Positions 9,963 through 20,984 are shown, counted from the stretch's first letter. The stretch is 64,000 bases of DNA from Myxococcales bacterium (GCA_016717005.1 JADJUF010000037.1:620001-684000), one strand, 5' to 3'. Translations and numbers: made by a program. The notes: generated by a model not told the origin, from the sequence alone.

Positions 9963-10469
9963 GCGCCCGCCGCCGGGGCCGGGCCCGCGCCCGTGGTGAC
10001 CGCCGGGACCGCCGGGGCCGCCGGGGCCGTGACCGTCGGGGCCGCCGCGCCCGTGGCCACCGGGGCCGCCGGGGCCGAAAGCGGCGTGGCCGGCCTGGAA
10101 CTCGGCGAGGCTGAGCGCGCCGTCGTGGTTGGTGTCGAGCGCCTTGAAGCGCTCGGCCGCGCGGTCGTTGCGGATCGCGGTGTGCTCGGCGTCGTCGAGC
10201 TTGCCGTCCTTGTTGGCGTCGTACTTGGCCAGCATCGCCTTGCGCTGGGCCTCGTGCTGCGCCTGCATCGTGGCGCGCATCGCCGCGCGCTCGGCGTCGT
10301 CGATCTTGCCGTCGCCGTTGGTGTCGGCGCGCTTCATCATCTCGGCGCGCTTGGCGGCTCGATCGGGGCCGCCGCGCCCGTTGGCGAGGGCCAGGCCGGT
10401 GGCACCGGCGATGAGCGCGGCGGAGAGGACGGCCACGAGGCCGAGCTTGGTCTTGGTGAGTGACTTCAT
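9960..10469 (-). CDS. Secreted EF-hand calcium-binding protein
   Basis: A 169-aa exported protein with a signal peptide (residues 1-29, 'LVAVLSAALIAGATGLALA'). Three EF-hand loops follow: DTNGDGKIDDAE (49-60), DANKDGKLDDAE (84-95) and DTNHDGALSLAE (112-123). All have Asp/Asn at positions 1, 3, 5 and Glu at 12, so they should bind calcium. The tail (~130-169) is Gly/Pro/His-rich and could bind metal. A good ribosome site AAGGAG lies before the ATG. It is convergent with the preceding membrane-protein gene. Confidence 0.9.
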   Translation of the reverse strand: MKSLTKTKLGLVAVLSAALIAGATGLALANGRGGPDRAAKRAEMMKRADTNGDGKIDDAERAAMRATMQAQHEAQRKAMLAKYDANKDGKLDDAEHTAIRNDRAAERFKALDTNHDGALSLAEFQAGHAAFGPGGPGGHGRGGPDGHGPGGPGGPGGHHGRGPGPGGGR

Positions 10470-10620
10470 CTGCGTACTCCTTGGGGGGACGCCAGCTCAT
10501 AGAGCAAGCGCTGTGCCGCCCCGTCGACGCCGCCAAGTGCTCGCCACGACTTGGGTTCGGGCCGACCGCGGTCGCCGACCTGCGGATTGTGCAGGGGCGC
10601 ACGTGCGGTATCGGCATCCG

Positions 10621-11385
10621 CTACCAGGTGAACGCCATCGTCGACGTCACCAGGAGCGCGGTGTTGCGGCCGATCGTCGACGGCTCCGACGGCGCCGCGG
10701 CGCACGTCGGGCCGCGGCAGATCACCATCGGATCCGACGCCCGGGTCGGCGTCGACGTGAGCTGCCAGCCGAGCTGCCAGCCGACCCGGGACGGGAACCC
10801 CAGCGGCTTCTCGAACCGGTGGTCGAGGTTGATCCCGAACCCGACCACGCCGATCGTCGCGGCGCTGTCGACCGGGATCGCGCGCGCGGGGTCGTGGGCG
10901 CCGGGCCGGCTCCACTGGTGCCACTGGCGGGCGCCGCCGATCTCGCCGTAGAGCGCCAGCATCGAGTTGGCGCCGAGCACGTGCGAGCCGAGGCGGACCA
11001 GATCGACCCGGGCCATCGCGCCGAGCCGCTGCACGCTGCCGTAGTGCAGGTTCGACGGCCCCGGCTCGGTCAGGCTCAGGTAGAGGAAGTCGCCCTCGAA
11101 GGTGAAGCGGCCGATCCGCGGGCCGAACGCCAGCGCGGCGCCGAGCGCGGTGTACGACTTGCCGTCGTGGACGAGGTGGCCGACCGCGCTGCCGAGACGC
11201 AGGTTCGCGCCGGTCGTGTCGTGGGGTCCGTAGGGATCGTCGACCCACCTCGGGTCACGCTCGCGCGGTGCGTCAGGTGGTGCGTCCGCGACAGCGCGGG
11301 TGGTGCCTGTGAATGTCAGCAACAGGGCGAATGTGATCCCAGCGCCGACTCGATCGAGTCGACGCGCAGACTTGGCAGTGCGCAT
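10621..11385 (-). CDS. Hypothetical exported protein, probably outer-membrane barrel
   Basis: From ATG 11385 (preceded by GGAGGA) this is 254 aa: basic N-terminus, signal peptide ending near 'TTRAVADA', then alternating amphipathic strands such as 'YTALGAALAFGPRIGRFTFEGDFLYLSL' in part and a C-terminal '...LVTSTMAFTW' ending in an aromatic. This pattern is typical of small outer-membrane beta-barrels. One Cys pair (CRGPTC) lies near the end. An upstream in-frame ATG at 11427 would precede the ribosome site and is rejected. Confidence 0.65.
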   Translation of the reverse strand: MRTAKSARRLDRVGAGITFALLLTFTGTTRAVADAPPDAPRERDPRWVDDPYGPHDTTGANLRLGSAVGHLVHDGKSYTALGAALAFGPRIGRFTFEGDFLYLSLTEPGPSNLHYGSVQRLGAMARVDLVRLGSHVLGANSMLALYGEIGGARQWHQWSRPGAHDPARAIPVDSAATIGVVGFGINLDHRFEKPLGFPSRVGWQLGWQLTSTPTRASDPMVICRGPTCAAAPSEPSTIGRNTALLVTSTMAFTW

Positions 11386-11477
11386 CGTGCGGGCCTCCTC
11401 CGGCTGAGGTGAGGTGATGCACGCCACGCGCCGACGCGACGCCTTGCGCGGCGCGGGCGCGCTGATAGGCTGCGCGG

Positions 11478-12104
11478 GTGAAGCGGACCTCTCAGCGGCT
11501 GATCGCCGCCTCGTGTGTCGCGGCGCTGGTGTCGGGCTGCGCGGTGACGCGGCAGCAGCGCAAGGTGGCGGTCATCAGCGGGGCGGTGTTCACCGGCGTC
11601 ACCGCCGGGTACGCCTTCAGTCGCTTCCTGGCCCACTGCGATCCTTCGATCAACGGCTCGTCGGATCAGTGCGAGGCCGACCGCATCGACGATCGCAACT
11701 TCTGGGGCGGCGTGTCGCTGCTCGGGTTGATCGCGACGATCGGCCTCCAGCTCCTGCCGGTGACCGACCCCGAGCGGCCGGAGCCGACCGCGATCGCGGT
11801 CAAGCCGCCGCCGGCGCCGCCGGCCAGCGCCAACGCCTTGCACTCGCCGATGGCCGTGCAGCTCGCCGATCGCGCGCGCACGCTCGCCGCCGCCGGCAAG
11901 TGCGTCGAGGCGTTCGGCAGCCTCAAGGCCCTGGCGACCGTCGACCGGCCGCTGGCCGATCAGCTGCGCGCGTGGGATCCGACGGTGTCGCGGTGTCGGA
12001 CGGTCCGCGAGGCCTGGGGCTCCGACACGGCGATCGTCGCGCCGGTGCCGACGTCGACGGCCCCGACGGCGCCGGCCGGGCCCGGCGCGCTACCGCCCGA
12101 GTGA
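11478..12104 (+). CDS. Hypothetical lipoprotein
   Basis: A 208-aa product starting at GTG 11478 with a lipobox 'CVAALVSGC'. A second hydrophobic stretch (GGVSLLGLIATIGLQLL, ~75-92) may be membrane-embedded. Then comes a Pro-rich linker and a helical part with two Cys. The family is not recognised. Its 3' end overlaps the convergent aroE gene by 15 bases. Confidence 0.7.
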   Translation: MKRTSQRLIAASCVAALVSGCAVTRQQRKVAVISGAVFTGVTAGYAFSRFLAHCDPSINGSSDQCEADRIDDRNFWGGVSLLGLIATIGLQLLPVTDPERPEPTAIAVKPPPAPPASANALHSPMAVQLADRARTLAAAGKCVEAFGSLKALATVDRPLADQLRAWDPTVSRCRTVREAWGSDTAIVAPVPTSTAPTAPAGPGALPPE

Positions 12105-12896
12105 CGCGTCGAGCGCCGCGCGCATGATCGCGGTCGGCGCCGGGTGGCCGGTCCAGATCGCGAACGCGCGCGTGGCCTGGTGCAGCAGCATCGCGCGGCC
12201 GTCGACGGTGGCCAGGCCGCGCGCCGCGGCCGCGCGCAGCAGCGCGGTCGGGCGGTGGTAGACCAAGGTCGCGACGGTCGCGTCGGCCGCGGCCGCGGCC
12301 AGCGGCACGCTCGCGGCTAGCGCGGCGTCGGCGGCGGGGTCGAGGCCGGCCGAGGTGCAGTCGACGACGATCCCGGCGCGCGGCAGCAGCGCCGCCAGCT
12401 CGGCCCACGGCCGGGCCGCGGTCCACGCGACCTCGGCCGGGCGCCGCGCGACGACGATCGTCGCCACGCCCGCGGCCGCGAGCCCCGCGACCACCGCGCG
12501 GGCCGCGCCGCCGGCGCCGAGCACCAGCGCCGGGCGCGCGTCGAGCGGGACCGCGGCGGCGCGGAGGCCGTCGACGAAGCCGCCGGCGTCGGTGTTGTGA
12601 CCGACGACCTCGCCGTCGACGAACGCCAGGCAGTTGACCGCGCCGATCGCCACGGCCAGCGGGGTCTGCTCGTCGCACAGCGCCGCCACCGCGGCCTTGT
12701 GCGGCACCGTCACGCTGGCGCCGAGCGCGTCGACCGCGGCTAGCCCGCGGACCGCGTCGGCGAGGCGCTCGGGCCGCACCGGCAGCGGCACCATGACCGC
12801 GTCGAGGCCGACCGCGGCGAACGCCGCGTCGTGCATGGCCGGGCTGCGCGAGTGCTCGATCGGCCAGCCCAGCACCGCGGCCAGGCGCCGGGTCAC
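12090..12896 (-). CDS. aroE: Shikimate dehydrogenase
   Basis: NADPH-dependent reduction of 3-dehydroshikimate to shikimate in aromatic amino acid synthesis (268 aa, usual length). The substrate site is seen in 'EHSRSPAMHDAAF' and the catalytic Lys in 'ASVTVPHKAAV'. 'VGHNTDAGGF' supplies the catalytic Asp, and 'VLGAGGAARAVV' is the dinucleotide loop. The GTG start overlaps the stop of the upstream receiver/GGDEF-like gene by 4 bases (GTGA), so the two are coupled. Third gene of the minus-strand run from xseA. Confidence 0.95.
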   Translation of the reverse strand: MTRRLAAVLGWPIEHSRSPAMHDAAFAAVGLDAVMVPLPVRPERLADAVRGLAAVDALGASVTVPHKAAVAALCDEQTPLAVAIGAVNCLAFVDGEVVGHNTDAGGFVDGLRAAAVPLDARPALVLGAGGAARAVVAGLAAAGVATIVVARRPAEVAWTAARPWAELAALLPRAGIVVDCTSAGLDPAADAALAASVPLAAAAADATVATLVYHRPTALLRAAAARGLATVDGRAMLLHQATRAFAIWTGHPAPTAIMRAALDASLGR

Positions 12897-13921
12897 GGCG
12901 CGACCACGACCGGCGCGGGCCCGCGCTCGGCCTCGCGCAGCGCCGCGGCGGCCGCGCGCATCAGGGTCGCGAGCGACAGCGCCGCGCCGCCGAGCACGCC
13001 GGCCACGCCGGCCACCGCCGCCGCGCGCTCCTTGCCCCGCTGCACCACCGCGATCGCGGCGACCACCCGGCGCGCCACCAGCGCGGCGCCGATCGCGTCG
13101 GTGTACGGCAAGAGGATCAGCACGCGATCGCCGCCGATCTCGACCGGCAGATCGATGTCGCGCACCGCCGCCGACAGCGCCGCCGCCGCCTGCGCGCGCA
13201 GCTCGGCCGCGGCGGTCGGATCGGCGTGGGCCGGCGGCGGCAGCCGGACCATGCACACCGACAGCGCGTAGCCGTAGCGGCGCGCGCGCTTGAGCTCGAG
13301 CTCGAGCGCCCGCTGGAAGAACTCCATCGGCTGCAGGCCGGTCGACGGATCGACCTGGGCCATGCGATCGAGGCGCTCGCGCAGGCGCAGCTCGTTGCCG
13401 CGCGCCGCCACGCCCCGGCGCCGCTCGTCGGCGAGCTTGGCGGCCGCGAACAGCACCGGGCCCAGCCGCTCGAGGTCGTGGGGCCGCACCGCCACCAGAT
13501 CGGCGCCGGCGCCGTGGGCGCGCTCGGCCGCGGCCTGGCCGACCCCGGCCACCGCGGCGATCAGCACCGGCCGGCGCGGCTCGAGGGCCCGGGCCGCGTC
13601 GAGGATCGCCGTGCCCGCGGGCAGGCCGACGACGACCACGTCGGGCATCGCGTCGCTGGCCAGGCGCCGGTTGATCTCGCCGATCGCCGCCAGGCCGACC
13701 GCGGCGTACGCGACCGCGAAGCCCTGCGCGATCACCGCCGCGCGCACCTGCGCGACCGCCTCGGTCGAGGCCTCGTGGATCGCCACGCGCGCGCTCGGCA
13801 TCGGCGCCAGCGGCGCGACCTCGATGACCTGATCCTCCTCGATCGCCGCGGTGCCGGCCCGCGACGGCGCGCGCCGCACCCGACCGGGCTGACTCGGCGC
13901 ACGCCGCGAGCGTTCGGGCAT
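12893..13921 (-). CDS. Receiver-like protein with degenerate GGDEF domain
   Basis: A 342-aa cytoplasmic protein. Residues ~40-165 look like a receiver-type alpha/beta domain ('AMPDVVVVGLPAGTAILDAA', 'PVLIAAVAGVGQ'). Residues ~190-340 follow the diguanylate cyclase fold: 'DPSTGLQPMEFFQRALELEL' (compare D-x-LTGL-x-N) and 'PVEIGGDRVLILLPYTD', where GGDRV replaces GGDEF. The signature Glu is missing, so catalytic activity is doubtful; c-di-GMP or GTP binding, or a scaffold role, is possible. It lies between xseA and aroE with short gaps. Confidence 0.65.
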   Translation of the reverse strand: MPERSRRAPSQPGRVRRAPSRAGTAAIEEDQVIEVAPLAPMPSARVAIHEASTEAVAQVRAAVIAQGFAVAYAAVGLAAIGEINRRLASDAMPDVVVVGLPAGTAILDAARALEPRRPVLIAAVAGVGQAAAERAHGAGADLVAVRPHDLERLGPVLFAAAKLADERRRGVAARGNELRLRERLDRMAQVDPSTGLQPMEFFQRALELELKRARRYGYALSVCMVRLPPPAHADPTAAAELRAQAAAALSAAVRDIDLPVEIGGDRVLILLPYTDAIGAALVARRVVAAIAVVQRGKERAAAVAGVAGVLGGAALSLATLMRAAAAALREAERGPAPVVVAP

Positions 13922-13952
13922 CGGCGGTGACCCTACCAGATCTGCCCGCGGT

Positions 13953-15311
13953 TCACTCGACGTCGGTGATGCGGCCGCGCGCGCGCCCGCGGGCGAAGCG
14001 CAGCTCGATCGGATCGCCCGGCGCCAGCGCGGCGGCGTCGGTGACCACGTGGCCGTCGCGGGTGGCCAGGGCGTAGCCGCGCTCGAGGACGCGCAGCGGC
14101 GACAGCGCGTCGAGGCGCGCGACCAGCTGCCCGAACGCCGAGCGCCGCCGCTCGAGGCCGCGCGCCAGGGCCGCGTCGAGCCGGGCCCGGGCGGCGTCGA
14201 GGTTGCGCCGGCCCAGCGCCAGCCGGGGCCGCGGGCTCGGCAGCCGCCGCTCGAGCGCCGTCAGCGCCGCCCGGCGCGCCGCCACCTGCGCGCGGGGGTG
14301 GGCCGCGAGCAGCCGCACCTCGAGCCGGCGCAGCGCCGTGCCGTGGGCCCCGAGCCGGGCGGTCAGCGCGCCGCGGGCGCCGCCGATCCGATCGTCGAGC
14401 TCCTGCCGGGCCGCGCGCAGGTACAGCCCCAGCTCGCGCCGCAGCCGCCGCTGCTCGAGCACCAGCGCCGCGCGCAGCTCGTGCTGGACCGGGGCCACCA
14501 GCTCGCCGGCCGCGGTCGGCGTCGACGCGCGCCGGTCGGCCGCCAGGTCGCACAGCGTGATGTCGACCTCGTGCCCGACCGCGCTGACGACCGGCACCCG
14601 GCACGCCGCGACCGCGCGCACGACCCGCTCGTCGTTGAACGCCGCGAGGTCGCTGGTCGCGCCGCCGCCGCGCCCGACGATCACCACGTCGACCGCGGCC
14701 GCGTCGATCATCCGCAGCGCGGCCACGATCTGCGCCGGCGCGCTCGCGCCCTGGACCACGCAGTCGGCGACGACGATCTGCGCCGGCGGGAACCGGCGCT
14801 GGATCGTGCGCACGATGTCGCGCAGCGCCGCGCCCGACTTCGACGTGACCACCCCGATCCGCCGCGGCACCGTCGGCAGCGCCCGCTTGCGGCTGTCGGC
14901 GAACAGGCCCTCGGCCGCGAGCTTGCGCTTGAGCTCCTCGAGCGCCGCCGCCTCGGCCCCGGCCCCGGCCGGCTCAGCGTAGTCGACGTAGAGCTGCAGG
15001 CGGCCGTCGCGATCGAACACGCCCAGCTTGCCGCGCACGCGCACGACCATGCCGGCCTCGAACGCGAACCGCAGCCGCTGGGCCGTCGTGCGCCACATCA
15101 CCGCCGGCATCTGCGACGTGCGGTCCTTGAGCGCGAAGTAGACGTGGCCGCTCGACGGGCGCTTGAGTTCGCCGACCTCGCCCTCGACCCACAAGAGGCC
15201 ATAGCGCTCGACCGCGGCGTTGGCCCAGCGGACCACGTCGACCACCCGCAGCGGGCGCTCGCGGCTGGCCGGCTTGGGCCCGTCGGGCGCGCCGCTCTGA
15301 CCCGTGGACAC
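13953..15311 (-). CDS. xseA: Exodeoxyribonuclease VII large subunit
   Basis: Single-strand exonuclease large subunit (452 aa from GTG 15311). It has an N-terminal OB-fold ('VRWANAAVERYGLLWVEGEV', 'SGHVYFALKD', ~25-125), the catalytic core 'RIGVVTSKSGAALRDIVRTI', 'VVIVGRGGGATSDLAAFNDE' and 'PVVSAVGHEVDITLCDLAAD', a long coiled coil (~270-400), and the C-terminal 'SPLRVLERGYAL'. No xseB is seen nearby. An extended reading with 78 more residues would run into the divergent gene's promoter and was not chosen. Confidence 0.95.
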   Translation of the reverse strand: MSTGQSGAPDGPKPASRERPLRVVDVVRWANAAVERYGLLWVEGEVGELKRPSSGHVYFALKDRTSQMPAVMWRTTAQRLRFAFEAGMVVRVRGKLGVFDRDGRLQLYVDYAEPAGAGAEAAALEELKRKLAAEGLFADSRKRALPTVPRRIGVVTSKSGAALRDIVRTIQRRFPPAQIVVADCVVQGASAPAQIVAALRMIDAAAVDVVIVGRGGGATSDLAAFNDERVVRAVAACRVPVVSAVGHEVDITLCDLAADRRASTPTAAGELVAPVQHELRAALVLEQRRLRRELGLYLRAARQELDDRIGGARGALTARLGAHGTALRRLEVRLLAAHPRAQVAARRAALTALERRLPSPRPRLALGRRNLDAARARLDAALARGLERRRSAFGQLVARLDALSPLRVLERGYALATRDGHVVTDAAALAPGDPIELRFARGRARGRITDVE

Positions 15312-15405
15312 GCCCCACGGTAGCCAACCGGCGCCCGGCGGCGCAACCGCCGGGCCGGTTCGTTGCAACCCGGCTCCCTGGCGTGGTGTCGGAGTAGCGG
15401 ATACC

Positions 15406-16539
15406 ATGCACGCCCTGGCCATGCCCGACGACGTGACCCGCGAGCCCGGCGCCCCCATCGGGCCCGACGAGATCGACCCCGACCTCATCCGCCTGGGCCG
15501 CGGCGTCCCCCAGATCGGCCTGGTGTCCGCGGCCGGCGTCATCATCCTGTGCGTCGCGCTGTTCGTGCGCCTGCGCCACGACTTCGCCTACGCCCGCGAG
15601 CGCGGCACGCCGCGCGCCGTCACCGTCGCCAGCATCGTCGACGGCAAGGTCCCCGCCAACTCGTACGTCACGCTCGAGGCCACGCCCGACCGCGTCGGCG
15701 CCATCCGCCTGCGCGCGTCCAAGGGCAACTCGGGCTCGCGCCTCGCCGCCGCGCGCGGCGCCGGCGATCGCCTGTGGCTGGCGCTGCCCGGCGACAGCTT
15801 CGATCACCCGTACCAGCACGACGATCAGGTCAGCGGCCGCCTGCGCAAGCTCGACGACGTCCGCTACGCCGGACCGCTGGCCCAGGCGCTGCGCACGTTC
15901 CCGACGCCGCGGTTCATCACCGGCGCCGAGCTGCGCCGCGCCAAGGCCGCCAACGCGACCCAGGTGACGCTGCTCGACGGCGCCACGCTGGCGGTGACCG
16001 GCACCGACGAGATCGACCTGGCGATCGCGGACCCCGGCACCGCCGTGGTCGTGGCCGCGCTCAGCCCGGGCTACGCGATCCCCGACTGGGACGCGGCGCT
16101 GACCGCCGCCGGGCTGATCACCGCCGGCCAGGCGCCGATCAGCGCCACCCCCGATCTGGTGCGCTGGCGGGTCCAGCGTCCCGACGCGGTCGCCTCGGTC
16201 CAGGCCGCGCTCGACGGCGCGCAGCTCTGGGGCGCGCGCGCCGAGGTGTCGACGATCAACGTCCGCGGGCCCTGGGCGACGTTCGCCGCCAGCGAGGCCG
16301 GCGTGACCGGCCCCGGCGGCGAGCTGGTGCCGTGGTCGGCGATCGACGTGGCCGGCGTGTGGGCGCCGCGCACGATCCCCGCCGGCGCGTGGATCATCCT
16401 CGCCGACGAGCGCCCCGGCGATTACTGGTACCTGCAGCCGATCTATGGCGGGCTGGCGCTGATCGGGCTGCTCGCGCTGTGGGCGCTTGTGCGCGCGGTG
16501 CGCCGCGAGTTCTTCGATCGCTCGGCTGTCGCGCGTTGA
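15406..16539 (+). CDS. Hypothetical membrane protein with two helices
   Basis: A 377-aa protein of unknown family. A helix at ~34-56 ('IGLVSAAGVIILCVALFV') and another near the C-terminus ('GLALIGLLALWALVRAV', ~347-365) enclose a ~290-residue soluble part, probably periplasmic. ATG 15406 has GGAG 11 bases upstream; ATG 15421 is an alternative. It is divergent from xseA. Confidence 0.65.
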   Translation: MHALAMPDDVTREPGAPIGPDEIDPDLIRLGRGVPQIGLVSAAGVIILCVALFVRLRHDFAYARERGTPRAVTVASIVDGKVPANSYVTLEATPDRVGAIRLRASKGNSGSRLAAARGAGDRLWLALPGDSFDHPYQHDDQVSGRLRKLDDVRYAGPLAQALRTFPTPRFITGAELRRAKAANATQVTLLDGATLAVTGTDEIDLAIADPGTAVVVAALSPGYAIPDWDAALTAAGLITAGQAPISATPDLVRWRVQRPDAVASVQAALDGAQLWGARAEVSTINVRGPWATFAASEAGVTGPGGELVPWSAIDVAGVWAPRTIPAGAWIILADERPGDYWYLQPIYGGLALIGLLALWALVRAVRREFFDRSAVAR

Positions 16540-16571
16540 CCGTCGCGCCCGACCGCCGCTACATTTCGGCC

Positions 16572-17288
16572 ATGCGGGGCCCTGGCATCGGAGCGCTGGC
16601 GCTAGCGCTCGTCGCGGGCTGCGCGTTCGATCCGAGCGCGCGCGGGACCAGCGGCGACGACGACGCGCCCACCGGCCCCGACGCCCGCGCCGAGCTCGAC
16701 GCCCCCGACCCGCTCTCGATCGACGCACCAGGGCCCTGCCCCGACGACGACGGCGACACCGTCTGCAACATCGGCGATCGGTGCCCGGGGCAGGACGATC
16801 GCCAGGACCGCGACGCCGACGGCACGCCCGACGCGTGCGACGCCTGGGACTGCGGGCCGACGGCGCCGTCGATCAACCTGCCGACCTCGACCGGCGGCGA
16901 CCTCAACGCCACCATGGAGGCGTGGTCGTTCGGGTTCGACGGCAACGTCATCGAGGTCAGCCCCGGCGCCCAGCTCCTGTTCGGCGACTCGGTCGCGATG
17001 CGCGACAGCAACGACGCCTGCACCGGGTGCAACGATCAGATCGAGGTCGGCTGGGCCGCCGGCGCCCGGTTCCAGTGCTTCGACTTCGGCAACCCGACCC
17101 AGAGCCAGACCCAGCGCCAGACCCGGGTGGCCCAGCAGATCACGATGCCGACGACGCCCGGTCGCCACGACGTCGTCCTGCAGGTGGCCCAGGCCGGCAA
17201 CTGCACCGGCAACGGCGGCGAGCGGGTCAACGGCTGGTACCGGACCGTGCCGACCGCCCCGATCGTCGCGGCGGTGTGCGTGCGGTAG
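16572..17288 (+). CDS. Lipoprotein with thrombospondin type 3-like Asp-rich segment
   Basis: A 238-aa product with lipobox 'LALVAGC', a disordered Asp/Ala/Pro linker and an Asp-rich Cys segment (~55-92, 'DDDGDTVCN', 'CPGQDDRQDRDADG', 'PDACD') like calcium-binding thrombospondin type 3 repeats. A C-terminal ~140-residue beta-rich domain follows with a CTGC pair. This architecture is common in myxobacterial surface lipoproteins. Precise function unknown. Confidence 0.7.
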   Translation: MRGPGIGALALALVAGCAFDPSARGTSGDDDAPTGPDARAELDAPDPLSIDAPGPCPDDDGDTVCNIGDRCPGQDDRQDRDADGTPDACDAWDCGPTAPSINLPTSTGGDLNATMEAWSFGFDGNVIEVSPGAQLLFGDSVAMRDSNDACTGCNDQIEVGWAAGARFQCFDFGNPTQSQTQRQTRVAQQITMPTTPGRHDVVLQVAQAGNCTGNGGERVNGWYRTVPTAPIVAAVCVR

Positions 17289-17336
17289 CGCACGCGGCGC
17301 GGTCCCTCCGACGCGCCGTGTTACAACCGCCGGACT

Positions 17337-18884
<1,548 letters not shown>

Positions 18885-19098
18885 CGGTTCGCGCGGGCGC
18901 AGAGCTCCGCGACGGGCGGCTCGGTCGCGGAGGCGCGGGGCTCGGAGGCTCGCGGCCCGCTGGAACTGCTCAGCGCTCGTACGTTGCTCGGTCGAGCACG
19001 GGTCCACGCGCCCGGAGTCGCGCGTCGTGGAGGTCGTGGAGGGGCGGCTCGTCGCCGCTTGCCCCGACGAGGGGCCTGACGACAGGCCTCCCTGGAAC

Positions 19099-19365
19099 TC
19101 AGCCCGGCGCTGGCTCGGCCAGCAGGCGATCGAGCTCGCCGCGGCGGTCGAGCGCGGCGATGTCGTCGTAGCCGCCGACCGGGCGATCGTTGATGAACAC
19201 CTGCGGCACGGTGTTCTGGCCGGTGGCCTCGACCAGCCACGCGCGGGTGGCGTTGTCGCCGGTGCAGTCGCGCTCCTCGTAGGCGACGCCCTTCTTGTCG
19301 AGGAGCTTGGTCGCCCGCCAGCAGAACGGGCACATCGCCCGGGTATAGATGACCACGGTCGCCAT
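19099..19365 (-). CDS. grxC: Glutaredoxin
   Basis: An 88-aa thioredoxin-fold redox enzyme using glutathione. The dithiol site CPFC is at residues 12-15 ('RAMCPFCWRATKLL'), with cis-Pro motif 'NTVPQVFINDRPVGGYDD' (~50-67). The ATG shares one base with the TGA of the upstream Pro-rich protein (TGATG), so the pair is probably co-translated. Confidence 0.93.
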   Translation of the reverse strand: MATVVIYTRAMCPFCWRATKLLDKKGVAYEERDCTGDNATRAWLVEATGQNTVPQVFINDRPVGGYDDIAALDRRGELDRLLAEPAPG

Positions 19366-20984
19366 CAGTCGTCGGCCGCGTCCTCGGACAGGTACGCCAG
19401 GATGACCTCGTCGAGGCTGCGCTCCGAGATGAGATCGCCGCCGAAGCCCTCGGCCTCGCGCGCGCGGCGGACCTTGGCCGGCGCCGAGGTGGGCGCGCCC
19501 TTGCCGCCGACGATCACCGCGGGCCGCGACACCACGACGCCGCCGCTGGGGGGACGACCGCGGGCGGCCGGGCCCGAGCCGGGCGGGTTCGAGGAGCGCG
19601 GGATCGCGCTGGCGGTCGGGGTCGGGGGCCGGGGCGGAGACGGCCGCGGCGTCGGCGCGCGCGGGACCGATGGCACCGCCCGCGACGGGGTCGGCACGCG
19701 CGATCCGGTCGGCGTCGCGCGCGCCGCGGCCGACGGCAGGGCCCGCGGCAGCGGCGGCGGCGTGGCCGGCGGACGCGCCGGGGGACGCACGGGCGGCGCC
19801 GAGGACGGACGCGGGATCGGCGGCCGCGCGACCTCGACCATGCCGGTCTTGCGCCCGAGGTGGTACGAGCCGGCCCGCTCGGGGCTGGCGCCGGGCGGGG
19901 TCGGCGCCGACGGCGGCGCAGGTGAGTGGACCTCGGCGACCTCGGGGACCTCGGCGAGCCCGGCGGCGGTCAGCTCCTCGTCGGTGACCTGGATCGCCCG
20001 CATCGCCGCCGACACGTCGTTGCGCGCGCTCGCCGCGCCGCCGGCGTCGAGGTCCGCCGCGGCGGCGAGCTGCGGGCTGACCTGCTCGGTGGGCGCCCGC
20101 GCGACCTCGGCCGAGGTGAACGCGACCCGGACCGGCGGCGGCGTCGACGCCCCGGGCCGCGGCTCGACCACGATCGGCGGGCGGGGGGCAGGCGGCGCGG
20201 CGGCGGCCTCGAGCGTGGGCGCCCGCGGCGACGGGATGTCGGGCAGGATCTGCATCGGGATCGTGGCGTCGATACCCGCGGCATTGGGGATCCCGTCGAG
20301 CTCGAGCCCGGTGGCGGTCGACGCGCGCCCCGCCGGGATGAGCTCGATCACCGGCCCGCTCAGCTCGTCCGAGGCTGGGAGCAGCTCGATCGACGGCGAT
20401 GACGGGTCGTCGAGGTCGAGCGCCGGCAGCGGCACGTCGTCGTACGGCGAGTGGGTAGCGCCGAGCGGGTCCATCAGCTCGATCGGCGGTCCGTCGACCG
20501 AGCCGTCGGCGGCGCCGAGCGGGTCGATCAGCTCGATCGGCGGTCCGTCGATCGAGCCGCCGGCGGCGCCGAGCGGGTCCATCAGCTCGATCGAGGGTCC
20601 GTCGAGCGAGCCGTCGGCGGTGCTCCCATCCTCGACCAGCGGCGCCTCGGCCACGACCTCGACGGGCGCCGAGGCGTCCTGCTCGCGCGGGACAAGCCCT
20701 GGAGTTCCAGCAAGATAGGAGTCGATCTTCTCGTCGAACGTCCCCTTGCGAAGATCCTTCATGACGGCCTTGTGCTGGGCCTGCATGAGGGACTTGACCG
20801 CGTCGTCGTTGGAGCCCGGGTCGTAGACCAGCTTGCGCGTCGAGATGATCACGCCCCCGTGGAACAGGTGCGTGAAGACGTGCGGGTTGACGATCCCCGA
20901 GTCCTCGGTCTGGATATGAAACACGATGCCGCGGAAGCGGACATTGTGGTTGTAGCCAAGGATGGGCGAGCGCTTGGCAGCCAC
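19365..20984 (-). CDS. Conserved protein with N-terminal domain and long Pro/Ala-rich tail
   Basis: A 539-aa protein from GTG 20984. The first ~95 residues are well ordered ('GYNHNVRFRGIVFHIQTEDS', 'VNPHVFTHLFHGGVIISTRK'), resembling a conserved N-terminal domain seen in myxobacterial proteins of unknown function (from memory). The rest is low-complexity and Pro-rich, with three in-frame 18-residue repeats around 'DGPPIELMDPLGA'. The last ~30 residues ('GGDLISERSLDEVILAYLSE') look helical and conserved. Coupled to the glutaredoxin gene. Could be a scaffold or signalling adaptor; unproven. Confidence 0.75.
   Translation of the reverse strand: MAAKRSPILGYNHNVRFRGIVFHIQTEDSGIVNPHVFTHLFHGGVIISTRKLVYDPGSNDDAVKSLMQAQHKAVMKDLRKGTFDEKIDSYLAGTPGLVPREQDASAPVEVVAEAPLVEDGSTADGSLDGPSIELMDPLGAAGGSIDGPPIELIDPLGAADGSVDGPPIELMDPLGATHSPYDDVPLPALDLDDPSSPSIELLPASDELSGPVIELIPAGRASTATGLELDGIPNAAGIDATIPMQILPDIPSPRAPTLEAAAAPPAPRPPIVVEPRPGASTPPPVRVAFTSAEVARAPTEQVSPQLAAAADLDAGGAASARNDVSAAMRAIQVTDEELTAAGLAEVPEVAEVHSPAPPSAPTPPGASPERAGSYHLGRKTGMVEVARPPIPRPSSAPPVRPPARPPATPPPLPRALPSAAARATPTGSRVPTPSRAVPSVPRAPTPRPSPPRPPTPTASAIPRSSNPPGSGPAARGRPPSGGVVVSRPAVIVGGKGAPTSAPAKVRRAREAEGFGGDLISERSLDEVILAYLSEDAADD
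20461..20622 (-). repeat. Three in-frame 54-bp repeats
   Basis: Units begin at 20461, 20515 and 20569, exactly 54 bp apart, and encode 18-residue repeats of the form GS(L/I/V)DGP(S/P)IEL(M/I)DPLGA. They keep the reading frame, so the protein region can vary in length without loss. Confidence 0.9.
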
